Part shown: piece by piece, positions 1 to 6,021 of the stretch | How positions within the stretch are numbered: position 1 is the stretch's first letter | Layout of the letters: each line of letters opens with the position of its first letter | DNA from: an uncultured Saprospiraceae bacterium | Lineage (GTDB): Bacteria > Bacteroidota > Bacteroidia > Chitinophagales > Saprospiraceae | Assembly: GCA_937864255.1 (NCBI GenBank) | Contig: CALMIT010000688.1 | Span: 1-6,669 of the forward strand | Reading direction: 5' to 3' | DNA length: 6,669 nt | Program-made: the position numbers and the translations under genes | The notes under the pieces: generated by a model | The model's database searches: none | Told to the model about the DNA's origin: nothing | The model's input: the letters and a program-made list of their open reading frames with translations, nothing else

Positions 1-296
1 AAAATCCATACATACTCCAAATCGCCCGTACCACCGCTAGGCAGGGTCACATTGGTGATCGGCGAAGGGTCGAAAATCGGATCGGGACAGCCTGTTTCAT
101 TGCCTTCTATGGTGCCGCCGGATGTCACGTTATCGCACATGACAACTGTAAAATCATGCGGCGAAAAAGCCGCATAGGATGCGCCGGCAGGCAAAAAAAG
201 GCAAAAAACAATTGCCTTGAAAAACAAAAAAGAAGGAAGATTCGAGTTGTCTGAAATTGCTTTAATCGGTGTAAGTTTGGGATAATTTTTCATCAT
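1..296 (-). CDS. Secreted repeat/surface protein, N-terminal fragment
   Basis: The open frame starts with ATG at 296 (a second in-frame ATG follows immediately at 293) and runs off the left edge without a stop, giving 98 codons. Residues 1-21 are a polar, Lys-containing leader. Residues 22-42 form a hydrophobic segment (FLFFKAIVFCLFLPAGASYA) that looks like a Sec signal peptide, with likely signal peptidase I cleavage near A-S-Y-A at 39-42. The mature part is rich in Gly, Thr, Pro, Asp and Asn and contains two Cys (54 and 70). It includes a GGTGDLEYVW stretch at 88-97, a type of sequence I associate with large exported bacteroidotal proteins that carry Ig/PKD-like repeats and a C-terminal sorting domain. 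Export is well supported. The surface or adhesin role is inference, because the functional and sorting domains lie outside the window. The gene is divergent from the outer-membrane protein gene on its right. Confidence 0.7.
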   Translation of the reverse strand, partial: MMKNYPKLTPIKAISDNSNLPSFLFFKAIVFCLFLPAGASYAAFSPHDFTVVMCDNVTSGGTIEGNETGCPDPIFDPSPITNVTLPSGGTGDLEYVWI

Positions 297-590
297 AATT
301 GAAATTTTCTAAACCAAAAATTACATTCTTAACCACACCGGAGAAGGCTCCGGTGAAAGGAATGCAGGAGGGTCAATGCTTTAGAACATGAGAAAACTCA
401 GGAAAGAATAGAGGCGATTATTTTAGCATTTCCAAAAACCATACCTTTTTTGCCAATCATTTCTTTCGGAAAAATTTAAAATGCGGTGCGGAAATGACGG
501 TTTTGAAAAAAAAATCTTTCAATCTTTGGACAAGATATCAGACGCAAACCTTGTATTTTCTTATTTAAAAACTTTTTAATTGTTTCAAAA
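297..590. other. Divergent intergenic spacer
   Basis: This is a 294-bp AT-rich non-coding stretch between two divergent genes for exported proteins, so it should hold both promoters. The only strong structure I see is the hairpin at 336-355. On the plus strand TATTTTC at 554-560 loosely resembles the bacteroidotal -7 element (TAnnTTTG), and TTTG at 525-528 resembles the -33 element. The 25-nt gap between them is longer than expected, so I do not call a promoter. No small gene or RNA gene is recognisable. Confidence 0.5.
336..355 (-). repeat. Perfect inverted repeat (8-bp stem, 4-nt loop) in leader of the secreted-protein gene
   Basis: CACCGGAG at 336-343 pairs perfectly with CTCCGGTG at 348-355 around a 4-base loop. 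It lies 39 bp upstream of the ATG at 296. It is not followed by a T-run on either strand, and there is no gene end nearby that needs terminating, so it does not look like an intrinsic terminator. It could be a leader RNA hairpin for the minus-strand gene or a protein-binding dyad. The role is unknown. Confidence 0.55.
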
Positions 591-1673
591 ATGTACCTCT
601 GGAAGTTTCTTTTTACCTGTTTCATTATTTTAAAAACCACCGGTGTTTTTTGTCAGATCGAGCAAGGCACAATCCTGCTGAACGGCGGACTTCGCGTGGA
701 CAAAACACGCGCCGGCGATAATTATGAGGCCAATAGTTTTGGCATTTTTCCGCAATTCGGCTACTTTTTTACGGATGATTTCGGGCTGGGCGGGTTTTTG
801 TCTTATGCGCGCTCCGACCTGAAAATTCAAAATTTTCCCTTTCCTGGTCAGACCTTTTCATCCGAAGTTCGCGCTTTTAACTTTAGTACTTTTGCCAGGC
901 ATTATTTTAATTTCCTGGATTACCGCGTTTTCGGGCAGCTTGATTTGAGGTACAACAGCGTGAATGATTTTGGGGTGTTTTCGAGCAAAATAGGCTTGGG
1001 AGCAAATGGATTTTTAAATTCAAATATCTCGTTGGAAGGAAACGTGAAATACCAGTTTTTTGCGCTGGATACTGAAACTTCGCGGGACGAAGTGGCTCGC
1101 GGACCGCTCGAAGTGCTTTTTGAAATCAAACCTTATTTTGTGGAAAGAGGCGACCCGGCTTCATCGCTTGCCGACGACTTTCTGGCTTTCGGCTCGCACA
1201 TCGTTGGCGGTTCGGCAGGTGTCAGGAATGATTTTCGAACGCTTTCCGAAATTTGGTTTTCGCCTACTTATGGTTTTTTTATAGCCGAAAATTTTGTTTT
1301 CGGCGGCAGACTGTCGGTGGCTTACACCGACAATCGCGCTTCCAATCCCGTATCCTTTTTGATTTCGCCGTTTTTCAGGTATTACATCCGGGCTACCGAC
1401 GGCTTGCAGGTGGTTCCCAATTTCACTTTTGCTTATTCACAGACGAAATACCGCACCGACCGGCTCACCAGCCCTGCCAATTCCGAGAAAAATTTTCAGT
1501 TCATTCCCGGACTCGGCTTGCATACTTTTTTGGCCGAGGGTATCGGGCTTTTTGGGAACGCGACGCTGAATTTATTGAGAAGACCGGATACCGAAGTGAC
1601 GAGCGTGGACAACTCAAAACAGAATATTTTACAATTTCAGTTAGGACTTGAATATTATCTTTCGGGGTATTGA
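591..1673 (+). CDS. Outer-membrane beta-barrel protein with internal duplication
   Basis: This is a 360-residue protein. Residues 1-21 form a signal peptide (one Lys, then a hydrophobic core, ending VFC before Q22). The Cys is not in a lipobox (G-V-F-C), so I read it as signal peptidase I cleaved. The rest alternates short amphipathic strands rich in Phe, Tyr and Gly with polar loops and ends in Tyr, as expected of an outer-membrane barrel. The two halves resemble each other: 48-76 (NSFGIFPQFGYFF..) with 219-248 (SEIWFSPTYGFFI..), 97-109 with 257-268, 134-157 (IGLGANGFLNSNISLEG..) with 306-329 (PGLGLHTFLAEGIGLFG..), and 172-183 with 346-357. This suggests two tandem barrels of about eight strands, joined near residues 185-200. 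The substrate is unknown; it could be structural, a small porin or an adhesion-type barrel. The start is preceded by an A-rich stretch with no Shine-Dalgarno. The methyltransferase gene follows 12 bp after the stop and may be cotranscribed. Confidence 0.8.
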   Translation: MYLWKFLFTCFIILKTTGVFCQIEQGTILLNGGLRVDKTRAGDNYEANSFGIFPQFGYFFTDDFGLGGFLSYARSDLKIQNFPFPGQTFSSEVRAFNFSTFARHYFNFLDYRVFGQLDLRYNSVNDFGVFSSKIGLGANGFLNSNISLEGNVKYQFFALDTETSRDEVARGPLEVLFEIKPYFVERGDPASSLADDFLAFGSHIVGGSAGVRNDFRTLSEIWFSPTYGFFIAENFVFGGRLSVAYTDNRASNPVSFLISPFFRYYIRATDGLQVVPNFTFAYSQTKYRTDRLTSPANSEKNFQFIPGLGLHTFLAEGIGLFGNATLNLLRRPDTEVTSVDNSKQNILQFQLGLEYYLSGY

Positions 1674-1685
1674 AAATTTTTTTGA

Positions 1686-2882
1686 ATGAAAATTCACAGA
1701 GTACTGTCCGAGGCGGTGGTGGAAGCGCTCTTGCAAATTTTTGAGCAGGGTGATTATGCAGACAAGGTCATAGAAAAAACACTCAGGTCAAATAAAAAAT
1801 GGGGCGCGCGGGATCGCGCATTTATTGCCGAGAGCGTGTATGAAATTGTCAGGCATGCGCGAAAATATTTTGCCATTGCCGGTCAAGAGCCGAAAAACCG
1901 GGCAGATTGGTGGCGCATTTTGGGTATTCATCTTTTTACTTCGGGACAAGCTGTGCCGGATTTTGAAGAATTTTCCAAAACTGACTTTAAAGCGCTTGTC
2001 GCAAAATATGAGCAGTCCGATCCGCCATTTCCCGTAAGGGAGTCAATTCCCGACTGGCTCGACGAAGTGGGCAGACAACAATTGGGCGATCATTGGGAAC
2101 CGACTGTTTGCGCACTCAATACGCAGGCGCCGGTGGTCTTGCGTGCCAATACTTTAAAAACGACTCGCGAAGCCCTGAAAAAGGCTTTGGAAAACGACGG
2201 CTTTGAAACCGATGAAATTGGTGCGGCAGGATTGATTTTGAAAAAGAGGGCTAATGTTTTCAGAACGAGCGCCTTTGCCGACGGTTGGTTTGAAATACAG
2301 GATGCGGCTTCGCAATTAGTGGCGGAACTGTTGGACGTAAAACCCGGCATGCGTGTCGTGGACGCCTGCGCCGGCGCGGGTGGAAAAACGCTGCATCTCG
2401 TTGCTTTGATGCAAAATAAAGGCAGCATCATCGCGCTTGACACGGTCGAATGGAAGCTGAAAGAACTCTCAAAAAGAGCCAGACGGGCGGGTGCGCACAT
2501 CATCGAAACGCGGCTTATCAGTTCGAAAAAGACCATAAAAAGATTGCGGGAACAAGCGGACAGGTTGTTGCTGGATGTGCCGTGTTCGGGGCTTGGCGTG
2601 TTGCGCCGCAATCCAGACGCCAAATGGAAAATTACACCCGAAAAGGTGACGTCGCTGGAAACTGTGCAAGCTGAAATTCTGAACGATTACAGCATGATCC
2701 TGAAGCCGGGCGGCAAGATGGCGTATGCCACGTGCAGTATTCTGCCCTCCGAAAATGCGCGGCAAATTGAGCATTTTTTGAGCAGACAGGCGGGTAAAAT
2801 GGAACTGATCTCCGAGCAGAAAATTTTTCCGCAGGATGATGGGTATGACGGGTTTTATATTGCAGTTTTACAAAAAATCTGA
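1686..2882 (+). CDS. rsmB: RsmB-like 16S rRNA (cytosine-C5) methyltransferase, NOL1/NOP2/Sun family
   Basis: This 398-residue cytoplasmic enzyme is predicted to transfer a methyl group from S-adenosylmethionine to C5 of a cytosine in rRNA (C967 of 16S rRNA for E. coli RsmB). The N-terminal part (about 1-110), with the helical stretch KKWGARDRAFIAESVYEIVRH at 37-57 abbreviated here by position, resembles the reduced NusB-like domain of RsmB. A catalytic Rossmann domain follows. Visible motifs are the SAM-binding motif I at 225-235 (VDACAGAGGKT), motif IV at 297-302 (DVPCSG, Cys300, expected to release the product), and motif VI at 348-351 (ATCS, Cys350, the expected nucleophile). The C-terminal DGYDGFYIAVLQK at 385-397 is the usual closing strand. 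Both catalytic cysteines are present, so it should be active. It is slightly shorter than E. coli RsmB (429 residues), mainly at the N-terminus. The exact target base cannot be read from sequence, and RsmF or an unassigned paralogue is possible. It probably shares a transcript with the upstream barrel gene and converges on the response regulator gene with a 38-bp gap. Confidence 0.88.
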   Translation: MKIHRVLSEAVVEALLQIFEQGDYADKVIEKTLRSNKKWGARDRAFIAESVYEIVRHARKYFAIAGQEPKNRADWWRILGIHLFTSGQAVPDFEEFSKTDFKALVAKYEQSDPPFPVRESIPDWLDEVGRQQLGDHWEPTVCALNTQAPVVLRANTLKTTREALKKALENDGFETDEIGAAGLILKKRANVFRTSAFADGWFEIQDAASQLVAELLDVKPGMRVVDACAGAGGKTLHLVALMQNKGSIIALDTVEWKLKELSKRARRAGAHIIETRLISSKKTIKRLREQADRLLLDVPCSGLGVLRRNPDAKWKITPEKVTSLETVQAEILNDYSMILKPGGKMAYATCSILPSENARQIEHFLSRQAGKMELISEQKIFPQDDGYDGFYIAVLQKI

Positions 2883-2920
2883 ACTTGCAAAACAGCAATT
2901 TTCACGCATCTACGCGCCGG

Positions 2921-3976
2921 TTAGTTTGGCATATTTTGCAATTTTTGCAGGTTGGTGATGGAAATAATGCCGTTTTCGATAGAAATATTTCCTTCGTTTT
3001 TGAAATCCGTCAAAGTCCTGATCACCGTTTCTTTTGCTGTGCCAACCATACTGGCCAGGTCGTCGCGCAGGATTGAAATTTCAGCCTTTTTGTCTTCTTT
3101 TTGAAACCGCTCGTTGAGTACGATCAATGCGTCGGCTACTCTCCGCCGGATCGAATTGTAAGCAAGATTCAGAAGTTGCTCCTCTCTTTCCGCGATGTTG
3201 GCGGCCATCATGCGGATCAATTTTGTAGAAACGTCCTTGTTTGCGTAAAGCAACTGCACAAAATCGTCTTTCGGAATCATCAGAATTTCGGAGTCTTCCA
3301 TGGTTGCTGCCGATTCGTGGTAAGGTTGGCCGGAAATCAGGTCGGTAAAACCAAAAAATTCGCCTCCTTTTCTGATTTCCGTAATGAATTCTTTGCCATC
3401 GTCGTTGGTTTTAAAAATTTTGATTTTGCCGCCCACAACAAAAAACAGATAACGCGGGTAGTCGCTTTCTTTAAAAATCAAATCTTTTTTGCGGTAACTT
3501 TTCTTTTCGCGCTCTTTCGAAAGCGTTTTCAGCGCTTCGTAGCCGCGCGCTTCGTCTATAAAAGCGCTGAGTCCTTGTTCGGTATTGGCGGCGATATTTC
3601 GGAGGCGTTCGGTTTTTTTCAGGCGCATCTCCACGGCGTCCAGCAGTTCTACGTCGTCGAAAGGTTTTGTGATGTAGTCGTCGGCGCCGAGATTCATGCC
3701 TTTGCGCATGTCAGCTTTTTCAGCCTTTGCGGTCAGAAAAATAAACGGCACATCTGCGGTTTGCGGCTTTTTTGATAAAATATGCAGGACGCCGAAACCG
3801 TCGAGTTCGGGCATCATCACATCGCAAATAATGAGATCGGGAGTGCTCTTGAGCGCTTTTTCCACGCCGAGGCGGCCGTTTTCGGCAGTTGTCACTTCAT
3901 AATTGGAGAGTGTGAGAATTTCTTCAAGATTTTCGCGCACTTCGAGATTGTCTTCGATGATTAAAATTTTTTTCAT
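2921..3976 (-). CDS. Response regulator: receiver domain fused to CRP/FNR-type transcription factor
   Basis: This is a 351-residue DNA-binding regulator. The receiver domain (1-122) is intact: acidic E8/D9, phosphoacceptor D52 (IICDVMMPELDG), T82 and K104. A helical linker (about 123-160) leads to a cyclic-nucleotide-binding-fold beta-roll (about 161-250), a long dimerisation helix (about 250-290) and a winged helix-turn-helix (about 298-335, LRDDLASMVGTAKETVIRTL). In the phosphate-binding cassette (GGEFFGFTDL..YHESAA, 204-224) the Arg of CRP's ERSA is Glu221, so cAMP binding is doubtful. There are no FNR-type iron-sulfur cysteines; the only Cys is C51. Recognition helix K315-E316-T-V-I-R320 aligns with CRP R180-E181-x-x-x-R185, which predicts contact with a TGA-type half-site. 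I infer that phosphorylation by the adjacent FixL-like kinase drives dimerisation and DNA binding, so that one protein combines the FixJ input with a FixK-like output. The gene lies 67 bp downstream of the kinase on the same strand, probably in one operon. Confidence 0.9.
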   Translation of the reverse strand: MKKILIIEDNLEVRENLEEILTLSNYEVTTAENGRLGVEKALKSTPDLIICDVMMPELDGFGVLHILSKKPQTADVPFIFLTAKAEKADMRKGMNLGADDYITKPFDDVELLDAVEMRLKKTERLRNIAANTEQGLSAFIDEARGYEALKTLSKEREKKSYRKKDLIFKESDYPRYLFFVVGGKIKIFKTNDDGKEFITEIRKGGEFFGFTDLISGQPYHESAATMEDSEILMIPKDDFVQLLYANKDVSTKLIRMMAANIAEREEQLLNLAYNSIRRRVADALIVLNERFQKEDKKAEISILRDDLASMVGTAKETVIRTLTDFKNEGNISIENGIISITNLQKLQNMPN

Positions 3977-4043
3977 GAATTGAATTTTTCAAAATAAAAA
4001 TAACTGACGACGATATAGCGGTTTTCAAACTTTGAATAAAAAA

Positions 4044-5345
4044 TCATTCCATCCGGCTCGGCAATTGTACCAGAAAAATACTGCCTTTTCCCAGGGAGCT
4101 TTGGTAACTTATTTTGCCTTGCATCATTTCCACGTAGCGTTTTACGATATTTAATCCGAGTCCTGTACCCTGTATGTTGATAGCATTGTGTGCTCTGAAA
4201 AATCGGGTGAACAGGTACGGCTGGTCTTCTTTCGGGATGCCGATGCCCTCGTCTTTCACGCGAATCAGAACAGCATCGTCGCTGCTTTCCAGCGTACATT
4301 CTATTATTTTATCTTCTTCCGAGTATTTTATGGCGTTGGAAAGCAGGTTGAAAAGAATGTTTTTCAGATGCCTTTTGTCCAGAAAAACCTCCATCGCTTC
4401 CGGCGGGGAATGGTGTGAAAGTTGCTGTCCGTTTTTCAAAAGACTTTTTACTTCGTCCAGCACTTCGCTGCAAAATTCCTGCATCACAAATGTTTCGGGC
4501 TGGCAAAGCACCTTGCCCTCTTCCAGTTTGCTCAATGAAAGAAAATCATTGAGGATTCCGGTCAGATTTTGTACGGATGATTTTATTCTTTCGATGTGTT
4601 TGTCGCGCTGCGGTTGTTGGTCTTTTTCCTGATAACGGCTGATTAGCGCTACCGAAGAAAGTATGGTGCTGAGCGGCGTTCTGAATTCATGGCTGGCCAT
4701 GGATACGAATCTCGATTTTAGCTCATTCAGATCGCGTTCTTTTTCCAGTGATTTTTTTAGTTCGTCCTGCGCCTGCAAAAGTGCCTGCTCGGCGGCTTTT
4801 CGCTCTTGTATTTCCGATTGGAGTTGTTGGTTGGTTTTCAAAAGCTGGTTGACAACTTCGGCCAGTTTTTCTGTTCTTTCGGCCACTTTTTGTTCCAGTT
4901 CCTGATTCAGTCGGAATATTTCTTCTTCGGCGGCTTTGACTTCCGTGAGGTCGTGAATGATGCCGGTAAAAATGCGTGTGTCGCCGATCCAGGATTCACT
5001 CACTGCCAGCCTCAACGGAAAAACGTCGCCGTTTTTCTTTCTGCCGCTTACTTCTCTGCCTATCCCGATGATTTTTGCGTGGCCGGTTTCTTTGTAGCGG
5101 TGCATATAGCCGTCATGTTCGCCGCGGTAGGGTGGCGGCATGAGCATTTTTATATTTTGACCAATGACTTCATCTTCGCTGTAGCCGAACATTTGAGCGG
5201 CGGCGGGATTCATGGTACCCACGATGCCGTTTTCATCAATAGTAATAATGCCGTCAATGGCAGTTTCTACAATAGCCTTCAGGCGCAATACGAACTCACT
5301 TTCGTTGCTGTTTTTCTCAATACGCTTGTCGGTAGCTTTACTCAT
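4044..5345 (-). CDS. FixL-like PAS sensor histidine kinase, candidate haem oxygen sensor
   Basis: This is a 433-residue kinase from ATG at 5345. A TTG 21 bases upstream would add seven residues, but ATG is preferred and the domain start is unaffected. There are no membrane segments, so it is cytoplasmic. A PAS domain covers about 18-135 and a Glu/Gln-rich coiled coil about 138-208. HisKA follows, with phosphoacceptor His219 (SHEFRTPL), then the ATPase: N-box around N333/N337, G1 DEGIGIP at 365-371, F-box FTRFFR at 379-384 and G2 GTGLGLN at 393-399. The PAS domain strongly resembles rhizobial FixL (GQNIKMLMPPPYRGEHDGY, 62-80). Counting from His77, matched to haem ligand His200 of Bradyrhizobium FixL, Tyr80, Arg83, Ile92, Arg97, Leu113 and Val115 fall on FixL Tyr203, Arg206, Ile215, Arg220, Leu236 and Ile238 without a gap. 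Haem-based oxygen sensing is therefore likely but not proven; some FixL-like PAS domains may lack haem. It should phosphorylate the REC-CRP regulator encoded just downstream. Confidence 0.9.
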   Translation of the reverse strand: MSKATDKRIEKNSNESEFVLRLKAIVETAIDGIITIDENGIVGTMNPAAAQMFGYSEDEVIGQNIKMLMPPPYRGEHDGYMHRYKETGHAKIIGIGREVSGRKKNGDVFPLRLAVSESWIGDTRIFTGIIHDLTEVKAAEEEIFRLNQELEQKVAERTEKLAEVVNQLLKTNQQLQSEIQERKAAEQALLQAQDELKKSLEKERDLNELKSRFVSMASHEFRTPLSTILSSVALISRYQEKDQQPQRDKHIERIKSSVQNLTGILNDFLSLSKLEEGKVLCQPETFVMQEFCSEVLDEVKSLLKNGQQLSHHSPPEAMEVFLDKRHLKNILFNLLSNAIKYSEEDKIIECTLESSDDAVLIRVKDEGIGIPKEDQPYLFTRFFRAHNAINIQGTGLGLNIVKRYVEMMQGKISYQSSLGKGSIFLVQLPSRME

Positions 5346-5399
5346 TCGCAAAAATGATACTGTCAAGGCGAAGATAGAATTTTAGAGTGAAGAAGATGG

Positions 5400-5413
5400 C
5401 TGATCTATTTCAA
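5400..5413. promoter_or_regulatory. Candidate CRP/FNR-family operator 1
   Basis: CTGATCTATTTCAA matches the FNR/FixK consensus TTGATnnnnATCAA at 8 of 10 fixed positions and has the family's TGA-N6-TCA core. It lies 54 bp upstream of the kinase ATG and 92 bp upstream of the CBS gene ATG, in the spacer of a locus that encodes a CRP/FNR-type regulator. This is a prediction from pattern only. Confidence 0.35.
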
Positions 5414-5421
5414 AAATTTTG

Positions 5422-5435
5422 ATGATGAAAGTCAT
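5422..5435. promoter_or_regulatory. Candidate CRP/FNR-family operator 2
   Basis: ATGATGAAAGTCAT has the TGA-N6-TCA core with symmetric ATGA/TCAT arms and matches TTGATnnnnATCAA at 7 of 10 fixed positions. Its centre is 22 bp from that of the first site, about two helical turns, so two dimers could sit on the same DNA face. A separate odd palindrome, TCAAAA-A-TTTTGA at 5410-5422, bridges the two sites. The site would be non-coding only if the CBS gene starts at 5506, as I call it. Confidence 0.3.
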
Positions 5436-5505
5436 TCGGTTAGCCATCGAATCCCTCCATCTTGCTCTCGATTTCAAACCAATTTTCACCAAAAAATTTA
5501 ATAAA

Positions 5506-5967
5506 ATGAACGTGTTAGCCCCTATCTCGACTTTGATGAGCAAAAATCTCGTGACCGTCAATCCTGAAGACAAACTGACGACGGTGAAAGAGATTTTTGA
5601 AAAACACAACATCCACCATATTCCGGTAGTGCGGTTTAAGCAAATAGTCGGAATGGTGAGCAAAACGGATTTTATGTACTTCATGAGAGGTTTTACAAGA
5701 AATGAAGACGACAAATTTGTAAACGAAGCACGTTTGCGCGCTTACAGAGTGGAAGACATCATGACCAAAGGTCTGGCGAAAGTAGATCCGCACGACCGGA
5801 TCAACGTGGCGCTCGAAGTTTTTAAAGTGAACCGTTTTCACGCCATCCCCGTCGTCGAAAATGAAGAACTGGTGGGCATTGTGACCACTTTCGACATCAT
5901 TCGTGCTTTGGCGGATGAAAAAGTGACTTCTGAACAAATTCTGGAATCAAACAAAATCAAAGATTAG
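5506..5967 (+). CDS. Two-CBS-domain (Bateman module) protein
   Basis: This is a 153-residue soluble protein made almost entirely of a CBS pair: CBS1 at about 5-60 and CBS2 at about 82-137. Each ends with the T/S-x-x-D nucleotide-ribose motif: GMVSKTD (49-55, S52 and D55) and GIVTTFD (124-130, T127 and D130). Both half-sites could therefore bind an adenine nucleotide (AMP, ADP, ATP or SAM). There is no attached enzyme or transporter domain, so it is probably a stand-alone energy or nucleotide sensor that acts on an unknown partner. I chose ATG at 5506 because it gives the MNVLAPISTLM opening expected of the first CBS domain and follows an A-rich run (aatttaataaa). In-frame ATGs at 5419-5425 would add up to 29 residues with no recognisable domain and would cover candidate operator 2. 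It is divergent from the kinase gene and lies 54 bp ahead of the thioredoxin-Usp gene, probably cotranscribed with it. Confidence 0.85.
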   Translation: MNVLAPISTLMSKNLVTVNPEDKLTTVKEIFEKHNIHHIPVVRFKQIVGMVSKTDFMYFMRGFTRNEDDKFVNEARLRAYRVEDIMTKGLAKVDPHDRINVALEVFKVNRFHAIPVVENEELVGIVTTFDIIRALADEKVTSEQILESNKIKD

Positions 5968-6021
5968 GCTTTTCGAAATCCCCTTTATTGCATTTTCCGG
6001 ATGTAAATTTTTGTATTATTC

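Noticed and set aside
591..656. Lipoprotein signal in the barrel protein because of Cys21
   Set aside because: The residues before the Cys are G-V-F, which do not fit a lipobox (L-A/S-G/A-C type); signal peptidase I cleavage before Q22 fits better.
2090..2623. 177-codon minus-strand open frame opposite the methyltransferase
   Set aside because: It is a shadow of the RsmB-like gene, whose catalytic motifs are all in the plus-strand frame.
2883..2920. Possible bidirectional terminator between the converging methyltransferase and response regulator genes
   Set aside because: Only a 4-bp TTGC/GCAA stem is visible, with no stable GC-rich hairpin and T-run.
3101..3775. 224-codon plus-strand open frame opposite the response regulator
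   Set aside because: It is antisense to a clear REC-CRP gene, is rich in Phe, Val and His as expected for a reverse-complement shadow, and shows no domain.
3980..3992. TTGAATTTTTCAA dyad just upstream of the response regulator start
   Set aside because: The arms are separated by N5 where CRP/FNR sites need N6 (TTGA-N6-TCAA), and it lies only 4 bp from the start codon in AT-rich DNA, so chance is likely.
4024..4036. TTCAAACTTTGAA palindrome in the 67-bp kinase-regulator gap
   Set aside because: It is a short AT-rich odd palindrome with the half-sites in the opposite orientation to CRP/FNR operators. No T-run or stable stem makes it a terminator.
4806..5357. 183-codon plus-strand open frame opposite the kinase PAS domain
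   Set aside because: It is antisense to a well-supported coding region and has no recognisable motif.
5346..5366. TTG start at 5366 for the histidine kinase, adding MTVSFLR
   Set aside because: An in-frame ATG lies 21 bases downstream at 5345, the extra residues match no domain, and TTG starts are uncommon.
5419..5505. Upstream ATGs giving the CBS protein a 29-residue N-terminal extension
   Set aside because: The extension has no recognisable domain or signal peptide, and the ATG at 5506 sits right at the expected start of the first CBS domain after an A-rich stretch. It cannot be fully excluded.
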